A stretch of 17,036 bases of DNA from Streptomyces katrae. Lineage in GTDB: Bacteria; Actinomycetota; Actinomycetes; Streptomycetales; Streptomycetaceae. A model generated the notes under the pieces. It saw only the letters and a program-made list of their open reading frames with translations, was not told the DNA's origin and did no database searches. Within the stretch, counting starts at the first letter, position 1, and every line of letters begins with the position of its first letter. The stretch lies in assembly GCF_000966975.1 (NCBI RefSeq), contig NZ_JZWV01000027.1:1-17036 (forward strand), given 5' to 3'. Of the stretch, positions 12,658-17,036 are shown in pieces. The translations under genes were made by a program, and so were the position numbers.

Positions 12658-13224
12658 ATGAAAGTGTTCAGCAGCACGTTCGACGACCAGGGCCGGCTTC
12701 CCGGGCGCGTGCCCCACCGCCGGGCCGGCCGGGCCGGCCACGACGCTCCGCCGGTGAACCGCAACCCGCACGTGGCCTGGTCGGACGTGCCCGAGGGGAC
12801 CCGCTCGCTCGTACTGGTCGCCGTCGACGTGGGCATACCGACCGGGTTCGACGAGCCGCACCGGTCAGGACGGGCCGTCCCGGCCGACCTGCCGCCCCAG
12901 GAGTTCCCCCACTGGGTGCTCGTCGACATCGATCCCCGGATCGGCGAGATCGCCGAGGGCGCGCTGGGCGAGGGGGACCACCGGGGCTTCTTCGCCGGGG
13001 ACCCGGAGCCGGCCGGCGGCCGCTCCGGGACCGACGGCCCGTGCCCGCCGGGGGACGACGGGCTGGTGCACCGCTGCGTGTTCCTCCTCTACGCGACGGA
13101 CCTGGAGCGCTTCCCCCTGGACGGCACCTTCTCCGCCGCCGACGTCCTGGAGGCGATCGACCGCCACGTCCTGGGCGAGGCGTCGTTCACCGGCCACTAC
13201 GCCCTCGACCCGTCGCCCGCCTGA
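12658..13224 (+). CDS. PEBP-family protein, YbhB/YbcL-like, divergent type (copy 2)
   Basis: A 188-aa protein belonging to the longer branch of the PEBP family. Recognisable parts are RNPHVAWSDVPEGTRSLVLVAVD (residues 35-57), AVPADLPPQEFPHWVLVDID with the pocket pair H85-W86, GFFAGDP, the GPCPPGDDGLVHRCVFLLYATD segment and the end EASFTGHYALDP. The DPDxP motif is replaced by DVGIP. The start at 12658 is preceded by GAGGAATTACGC and agrees with the family N-terminus MKVFSSTFDDQG. The frame extends further upstream without conservation. It is transcribed away from the leuC operon, and a small GC hairpin (13243-13258) lies behind it. The role is unknown; its presence with copy 1 on the other flank suggests both serve the same pathway (inference). 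Confidence 0.82.
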   Translation: MKVFSSTFDDQGRLPGRVPHRRAGRAGHDAPPVNRNPHVAWSDVPEGTRSLVLVAVDVGIPTGFDEPHRSGRAVPADLPPQEFPHWVLVDIDPRIGEIAEGALGEGDHRGFFAGDPEPAGGRSGTDGPCPPGDDGLVHRCVFLLYATDLERFPLDGTFSAADVLEAIDRHVLGEASFTGHYALDPSPA

Positions 13225-13242
13225 ACCGTCCGGCCCACGGCA

Positions 13243-13258
13243 GCGGCGCCCCCGCCGC
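13243..13258 (+). terminator. Small GC hairpin after PEBP copy 2
   Basis: GCGGCG and CGCCGC around CCCC, 19 bp past the stop. It is a weak terminator at best, so the next gene may be co-transcribed. Confidence 0.3.
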
Positions 13259-13322
13259 CACGGCCGACCGCCCATGGGAAACCACTCCCGGCACCCCGGG
13301 ACCCGACCAGACAGGGCAGCGG

Positions 13323-13685
13323 ATGTACCTGGTGAACACCCGGCTCACCGCCGGGGTGGAACCGCTCTCCCGCACCAGGCTGCGGGAACTGCTGCTGGAG
13401 GCGGCCGATACGGCCGACGGCCTCCAGCACGTGTACGTGCAGACGGACCCGGCCGGCGCCGACGTCACGCTCTTCCTGCTCGCCACCAGCCTCGCCGCGG
13501 CGGAGGGGTCCGCGCTGCGCCTCCACACCGCGCTGCTGACCAGCCGCGCGGAACTGCGCGGCTGGGTGCTGGTCCGCAGCGGCGCCGACCTGGTCGCCGC
13601 GCTCGCCGGGCCCGCCCTGCTGAGCGGAGCCGGCCCGGATGGCAAGGCCTTGCCAGGGCAGGAGCCTGACAGCGCGGAGTGCTGA
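13323..13685 (+). CDS. Conserved actinobacterial protein of unknown function, 120 aa
   Basis: It begins MYLVNTRL, followed by a helix RTRLRELLLEAADTAD, a strand LQHVYVQTDP, VTLFLLATSLAAAEGSALRLHTALL, then a helix and ELRGWVLVRSGADLVAALAGPALL. The strand-helix alternation suggests a small alpha/beta ferredoxin-like fold. There is no signal peptide, membrane helix or catalytic motif. From memory, proteins with this MYLV-start pattern occur widely in Streptomyces near short peptide genes, but I cannot name a family. The ATG is supported by the conserved-looking N-terminus; the ribosome site AGGG is weak. It lies 98 bp after PEBP copy 2 and 125 bp before the secreted peptide gene, and is followed by a terminator-like hairpin. 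Confidence 0.68.
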   Translation: MYLVNTRLTAGVEPLSRTRLRELLLEAADTADGLQHVYVQTDPAGADVTLFLLATSLAAAEGSALRLHTALLTSRAELRGWVLVRSGADLVAALAGPALLSGAGPDGKALPGQEPDSAEC

Positions 13686-13694
13686 CACGCGAAC

Positions 13695-13725
13695 TCCCCG
13701 TCACAGATGCTTGGTGTCACGGGGG
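13695..13725 (+). terminator. Hairpin after the 120-aa protein gene
   Basis: CCCCGTCACA (13696-13705) pairs with TGTCACGGGG (13715-13724), with one C-C mismatch and a 9-base loop; T13695 and G13725 can add a wobble. It separates the 120-aa gene from the peptide gene. Confidence 0.6.
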
Positions 13726-13810
13726 AAGACCGGCACGGCGCCGGAACTTCCACAAGCCAAATGCGAGCACGTCAGAGAATTCACGTCACCACACAGGGGG
13801 AATTGCTCTC

Positions 13811-13963
13811 ATGAACACCATTCGCCGTACCGCCGGTCTCCTCTTCGTCGCCCTCGGCCTCACCCTCGGCTCCGCCGCCTGGGCCGGCCAGGATTCCCAG
13901 TCCGCGAATTCCGCCGTGGCCGCGCCGCCCGTCGCGATCGCCGACGACGCGACCTGGGGCTGA
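13811..13963 (+). CDS. Small secreted peptide precursor, 50 aa, C-terminal DDATWG
   Basis: A short ORF with a clear Sec signal peptide: positively charged start MNTIRRT, hydrophobic core GLLFVALGLTLGSAA and a cleavage site AWA-GQ after residue 25. The predicted secreted part is 25 residues, rich in Ala/Ser/Pro, and ends APPVAIADDATWG. There is no cysteine, so no disulfide or lanthionine. The ATG has AGGGGG ten bases upstream. It is isolated by a hairpin at 13695-13725 and lies 24 bp from the 3' end of a convergent TrmB/LuxR-like regulator gene. I recall similar small Streptomyces proteins ending in (D/A)xTWG beside such regulators. A signalling role is inference from this pairing and from the peptide's size. 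Confidence 0.75.
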   Translation: MNTIRRTAGLLFVALGLTLGSAAWAGQDSQSANSAVAAPPVAIADDATWG

Positions 13964-13987
13964 TGCGACCGGGCTGATGCGAACAAT

Positions 13988-14983
13988 TCAGGAGCGGCCG
14001 GCCAGCCAGCCTTCCTGAGCCGCGCGGAGTCCGGCCTGAAAACGGCTGACGGCGCCGAGGCGGGTGGACAGTTCGGCGGTGATCCGCCGGCAGGTGCGGA
14101 CCGAGACGCCCAGTTTGCGGGCCACCACTTCGTCCGTGTGTCCTTCACCCAGCAGCCGCAGGACCTCGCGCTCCTGGCCGGTCAGACCGTCGTCCGTCCT
14201 CTCCGGCCTCTCCCCCCAGGGGGTGGCGATGTCCCAGATGTATTCGAAGAGTGCGTACAGGGCGGCGGTCGCTCCGCTGCCCCGCAGGAGCATCGCGCCG
14301 CTGTTGACCTCCTCGGGGTCCAGCGGCACGAGCGCCAGCTCGCGGTCGACGATCATCATCCGGATCGGCAGCGCCGGGCGGGTGCGCACCTCGCAGCCGA
14401 GGTCCGCGAGCCACCGGATGTGGGCGGAGGTGGCGGTGTTGTTCTGCATGCTGTCCAGGTAGACGGTCCGCATCCGGACACCGCGCCCCAGGAGTTCCTG
14501 GTTGACCGGCCGGCTGGCCTTGATCCCTTCCGGGCTGATGGAACCGCTGGGGACGAGACTGACGAGCTCGTGCCGGGCCGACCGGGTGAGGGACTCGATC
14601 TTGGCCCGGACCTCGTCGAGCCCGATCAGCTGCTCCGTTCCGCCGCTCCGCTGCGAGGTGCGCAGCTCTCCGTAGTCCTGGACCATGCGCGCCACGGCGA
14701 TGCGGCTGGCCTGCAGTTCCCGCTGGCGTTCGAAGAGCTCCGCCTCGCGGGCTTCGATGATCGCCGCGAAGGCGACCTCCGGACTGACCGCGCGGGCCGC
14801 TCCCCGCACGTCGGAGGACGGTCTCAGCAGCGAGAGCCGGGCCAATGCGTCCATGGCGGTGCGGACCCGCTCCTCCGGCCAGCCCAGCCGCTCGGTGAGC
14901 TGCTTCACTTCGGCCTGCGGGTACTCGAACATCGCCCGGTACACGGCGAGCGCGTCCATGTCCAGACCAAGAGACTCCAGCAT
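13988..14983 (-). CDS. TrmB-like/LuxR-type transcriptional regulator
   Basis: A 331-aa regulator with two DNA-binding modules. Residues 1-70 form a TrmB-like winged helix (LDMDALAVYRAMFEYP, VKQLTERLGWPEERVRTAMDALARLSLLRPS). Residues 75-110 are a likely coiled coil (EARE...RQRELQASRIAVARMVQ). Residues 120-250 are a PLD-like sensor region (ELVSLVPSG, GVRMRTVYLDSM, HIRWLADLGCEVRT, IRMMIVDRELALVPLDPE). Residues 267-327 are a LuxR-type HTH (LTGQEREVLRLLGEGHTDEVVARKLGVSVRTCRR). There is no receiver domain, so it is not a classical response regulator. Two starts are possible; 14983 is preferred because GGGGGAG precedes it, whereas AGGAG directly abuts the ATG at 14995. It is convergent with the 50-aa secreted peptide gene. 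In Streptomyces such regulators often sit beside short secreted peptides. Confidence 0.88.
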   Translation of the reverse strand: MLESLGLDMDALAVYRAMFEYPQAEVKQLTERLGWPEERVRTAMDALARLSLLRPSSDVRGAARAVSPEVAFAAIIEAREAELFERQRELQASRIAVARMVQDYGELRTSQRSGGTEQLIGLDEVRAKIESLTRSARHELVSLVPSGSISPEGIKASRPVNQELLGRGVRMRTVYLDSMQNNTATSAHIRWLADLGCEVRTRPALPIRMMIVDRELALVPLDPEEVNSGAMLLRGSGATAALYALFEYIWDIATPWGERPERTDDGLTGQEREVLRLLGEGHTDEVVARKLGVSVRTCRRITAELSTRLGAVSRFQAGLRAAQEGWLAGRS

Positions 14984-15003
14984 CGACTCCCCCATCTCCT
15001 GAC

Positions 15004-15025
15004 GCCCCCGCCCTGTGCCGGGGGC
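15004..15025. repeat. Hairpin upstream of the LuxR-type regulator
   Basis: GCCCCC and GGGGGC with a 10-base loop, 21 bp before the regulator's start on the minus strand, so it would fall in its leader RNA. Confidence 0.4.
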
Positions 15026-15304
15026 AGCCGGCGTGATCGCGATCCGGTCGGGGGCCACCCCTGCCGTCGGGTCCTGTTCCCGTTCTGCGCGACGCGCGGC
15101 GGGATGCCCGCCGGGCTGGAGCGCAGGGCCGTGGGATGCTACGGCTTCGCCGGCCGGAACGACCGCTGCGGGTGGGCCGCGGGACACCTGCGGCTCTCAG
15201 GAAGACGGACGGCGGCGAACGCGCGGCCCCGAGCGAGGTGATCGCGGGACCGGCGCGTGGAAAACGGGAGGCGGGCCGACGATTGGCCGGCCGGCTCACC
15301 CGTG

Positions 15305-15319
15305 GGGGGCACTGCCCCC
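15305..15319. terminator. Small GC hairpin in the intergenic region
   Basis: GGGGGC and GCCCCC around ACT. It is a terminator-like element with no adjacent gene that clearly ends here. Confidence 0.3.
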
Positions 15320-15548
15320 GAGAACGGCGCTAGAAGATGCAGGCCACCGTGTGGTGATCCCCGTCGAAGGCACTCACACGCCCATCCCCTCGCACCGATC
15401 CTGCTGAACGTCCCCGGCACAGGGCGGCGCACCACACGCGCCGACCCCGACCGCACCTCAGCCCCCGCCGATTCAACAGATTGTCAATCTACACGAGCTG
15501 GCTCAACACCGCTGGCCCCGGCCGTAATTCGATCCCCCATGAGACGAA

Positions 15549-15571
15549 TGGTGCTAGCGTCATTGGCACCA
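15549..15571 (+). promoter_or_regulatory. Leaderless gntR promoter with embedded dyad
   Basis: TAGCGT (15555-15560) is a good -10 hexamer only ten bases before the ATG at 15571, so the mRNA probably starts at or next to the initiation codon. It is enclosed by TGGTGC (15549-15554) and GCACCA (15566-15571), a perfect inverted repeat. A repressor bound there would block the promoter. No clear -35 was found. Confidence 0.55.
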
Positions 15572-15918
15572 TGCTGCTGAGACTGGACACCACGGACAGC
15601 CGCCCCCTCCACGAACAGGTGGCGGGAGCGATCCGGCGTGCCATCGCCGAGGGCGAGTGCGCGCCGGGGGACCGGCTGCCCCCGGCCCGGGAGCTGTCCC
15701 GGGCGCTGGGCGTGAACGCGAACACCGTCCTGCGCGGCCTGCGCGCCCTGCGCGACGAGGGAGTGCTGGAGTTCCGGCGCGGCCGCGGGGTCACCGTCAC
15801 CGAGGCCGCGGACCAGCGGTCCCGGTTGCTGGAGCGCGCACGGCAGTTGGCGGCGGACGCGGCACACCTCGGATACAGCAGGAACGATCTCATCGAGATG
15901 ATCAGGGGGCTTTCGTGA
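15571..15918 (+). CDS. GntR-family regulator, YtrA subfamily
   Basis: A 115-aa protein with the N-terminal GntR winged helix: PLHEQVAGAIRRAIAEGECAPGDRLPPARELSRALGVNANTVLRGLRALRDEGVLEFRRGRGVTVT (about residues 12-78). It is followed by only a short two-helix tail (RSRLLERARQLAADAAHLGYSRNDLIEMI), the small dimerisation region typical of YtrA-type members, which have no large effector domain. Such genes are commonly autoregulated and precede membrane-protein genes. No ribosome site precedes the ATG and a -10 box lies ten bases upstream, so a leaderless transcript is likely. The stop overlaps the GTG of the DUF1648 gene (GTGA at 15915-15918), so the repressor and the membrane protein are translationally coupled. 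Confidence 0.92.
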   Translation: MLLRLDTTDSRPLHEQVAGAIRRAIAEGECAPGDRLPPARELSRALGVNANTVLRGLRALRDEGVLEFRRGRGVTVTEAADQRSRLLERARQLAADAAHLGYSRNDLIEMIRGLS

Positions 15919-16895
15919 CCGACCGTACGAAGCGGAACGGCGCCCGGTGGGGGGCGGCGACATGGGTGGCCGGCGTAACGGCCGTCCTGGCCGCGCTTCC
16001 CGTCGCCGCGAGCGGCCGGCTGCCGGAGCGGCTCGCCACGCACTGGGGCGACGGCGGCTCCCCGGACGACTCGATGCCCTTGTGGGCGGCCGCCTCGTTC
16101 CCCGCGCTGATCTGGGCCGTTCTGGCACTCTCGGTCACCTTCGCCGGCCGGCGCGCCGGTGACGCCTCGGGGGCGTGGGTGGGCGCTTCGCTGCTCTCCG
16201 GAGGAGTCCTCCTGACCGGCGCGCAGGCCTCGATCGTGCGGGCCAACCTGGACCGGGCCGACTGGCGGCACGCGGGCCCGGTCGGCGTGGCAGTCGCGAT
16301 CACGGCCGCCGCCACGGTGGCGGCGGCGGTGCTGGGCTGGCTGGCGGGCCGCCGGGCGGTACCCGCCGCCGCGCCGGTCCGGCCCGCTGCCGGTGACGTC
16401 ATGGAGATCCCGCCGGGACAGCGCCGGGTCTGGCTCTCCCGCACGTCGAACCCCTGGCTCCACCTCACCGCGGCACTCATGGGACTGCCGGCCGCGGCCG
16501 CCGCCGTCGCGGCCGCGGCCGGCCTGACCGGCCCGCGGTGGGAGCTGATCGTCCCGTTCGCCGTCGCCTCGCTCGCGGTGCTCGCCTGCTCCTCGGTGCG
16601 GGCGCGCGTGACGGAGGCCGGACTGGAGGTGTCCTTCGGACCCCTGGGCCGGCCGGCCCGCCGCTGGGCTCCCGGGGACATCGTCTCGGCACGCGCGGAG
16701 ACCCGCACCCCGGCGCAGGTCGGCGGCTGGGGGTACCGGCTCGGCGGACGGGGCACGACCGTCATGCTCCGGGCGGGCGAATGCCTGGTCATACACCCCC
16801 GCAAGGGCTCCGAGTTCGCCGTGAGCGTCGACGACGCCGAACGCGGCGCCGCCCTCCTCAACGCCCTCTGTGCCCAGCAGCGATCGAGCACATGA
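15915..16895 (+). CDS. DUF1648-domain membrane protein
   Basis: A 326-aa integral membrane protein. The N-terminal helix (WVAGVTAVLAALPVAAS) is followed by RLPERLATHWGDGGSPDDSMP, the hallmark of DUF1648 (conserved P-x-H-W-x-x-x-G-x-P). More helices follow at about residues 60-80, 88-110, 118-142, 185-206 and 210-230. A C-terminal soluble part (about 231-326) looks like a PH-like beta domain: ARVTEAGLEVSFGPLGRPARRW, TVMLRAGECLVIHPRKGSEFAVSVDDAERGAALLNAL. The GTG start at 15915 overlaps the gntR stop, and this pairing with a YtrA-type regulator is common in Gram-positives. The function is unknown; cell-envelope stress or immunity roles have been discussed for related SdpI-type proteins. The stop overlaps an ATG at 16892, but the frame following it does not look like a normal gene. 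Confidence 0.88.
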   Translation: MTDRTKRNGARWGAATWVAGVTAVLAALPVAASGRLPERLATHWGDGGSPDDSMPLWAAASFPALIWAVLALSVTFAGRRAGDASGAWVGASLLSGGVLLTGAQASIVRANLDRADWRHAGPVGVAVAITAAATVAAAVLGWLAGRRAVPAAAPVRPAAGDVMEIPPGQRRVWLSRTSNPWLHLTAALMGLPAAAAAVAAAAGLTGPRWELIVPFAVASLAVLACSSVRARVTEAGLEVSFGPLGRPARRWAPGDIVSARAETRTPAQVGGWGYRLGGRGTTVMLRAGECLVIHPRKGSEFAVSVDDAERGAALLNALCAQQRSST

Positions 16896-16981
16896 GCACG
16901 GGCGAGCGCCGTGACCGGGTCATCAGACAGCCCACAGCCTGTGGAAACCGCCCCGTCCTGCCGCGCCGTTCCCCCGGTTCC

Positions 16982-17036
16982 GGCGCCGCCCAGATCAACG
17001 ACGCCTACGCCAGCGTCCTCACCAGCGACGTCCGCT
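16982..17036 (+). pseudogene. Probable 3' remnant of a zinc-dependent alcohol dehydrogenase gene
   Basis: The last bases read AAQINDAYASVLTSDVR, which resembles the C-terminal QINEAYERMLRGDVKYRFVID segment of YahK/CAD-type alcohol dehydrogenases. An open frame reaches back to an ATG at 16892 that overlaps the DUF1648 stop. However, the residues before 16980 (CGNRPVLPRRSPGSG) are not those of a dehydrogenase, and the catalytic and NADPH-binding parts are missing. It is most simply a 5'-deleted remnant, but only about 18 codons are visible and the window ends here. A small new gene starting at 16892 is the alternative. Confidence 0.4.

Larger units (their letters stand above)
14984..15570. other. 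Gene-free region between the LuxR-type regulator and gntR
   Basis: A divergent region of 587 bp. It holds two GC hairpins (15004-15025, 15305-15319) and, near 15475-15570, a more AT-rich promoter zone of the gntR gene. Short ORFs in it have no recognisable sequence and no convincing ribosome sites. Confidence 0.6.

Overview
The window is very GC-rich actinobacterial DNA, almost certainly Streptomyces or a close relative. The evidence is a SARP activator beside a crotonyl-CoA carboxylase/reductase gene, an XRE/ImmA-IrrE/7TM three-gene set, a small AWA-type secreted peptide next to a TrmB/LuxR-type regulator, leaderless YtrA-type gntR organisation, and extended GC hairpins between genes. Gene content (ccr, SARP, Fe(II)/2OG oxygenase, duplicate LeuCD, exporter, IS701-like gene) suggests accessory or secondary-metabolism DNA rather than core chromosome.

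Layout. (1) 1-1275, minus strand: the 5' part of ccr (extender-unit supply, ethylmalonyl-CoA type), preceded by a SARP regulator gene. This is the edge of a polyketide-type cluster running off the left end. (2) 1276-1608: divergent regulatory region with several dyads. (3) 1609-4026, plus strand: an XRE regulator, an ImmA/IrrE-like protein with an HEIAH motif, and a 7TM MAB_1171c-type membrane protein that carries an apparent one-base frameshift near 3160-3175. Two terminators follow, one of them a U-tract intrinsic type. (4) 4345-5352: a clavaminate synthase/VioC-like Fe(II)/2-oxoglutarate oxygenase with an intact HxD...H...R set and a perfect 13-bp inverted repeat just before its ribosome binding site. 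(5) 5399-5459: a 27-bp-stem hairpin between the oxygenase and a convergent IS701-like transposase gene (5472-6677) whose C-terminal catalytic signature looks eroded. (6) 12278 down to 6803, minus strand: a compact six-gene operon, leuC, leuD, Sua5/YrdC protein 1, MFS exporter, PEBP (YbhB/YbcL) protein, Sua5/YrdC protein 2, ending in a 16-bp perfect hairpin. (7) 12658-13963, plus strand: a second, different PEBP-family protein, a 120-aa protein of unknown function, and a 50-aa secreted peptide ending in DDATWG. The TrmB/LuxR-like regulator 13988-14983 faces it tail to tail. (8) 15571-16895: a leaderless YtrA-type GntR repressor translationally coupled to a DUF1648 membrane protein. A probable 3' remnant of a zinc alcohol dehydrogenase gene lies at the right edge.

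How the parts may work together. The six-gene operon is the most unusual piece. It combines apparently functional copies of two housekeeping enzymes (isopropylmalate isomerase and the Sua5/YrdC N-carboxy-aminoacyl-AMP-forming fold) with an exporter and a PEBP protein, without leuA or leuB. It could be a small biosynthetic pathway (2-oxoacid chain extension plus carbamate/ureido chemistry, with the nearby oxygenase hydroxylating an amino acid) or a set of resistant target duplicates. Both readings are inference. No rRNA, tRNA, CRISPR array or complete insertion sequence with recognisable ends was seen.
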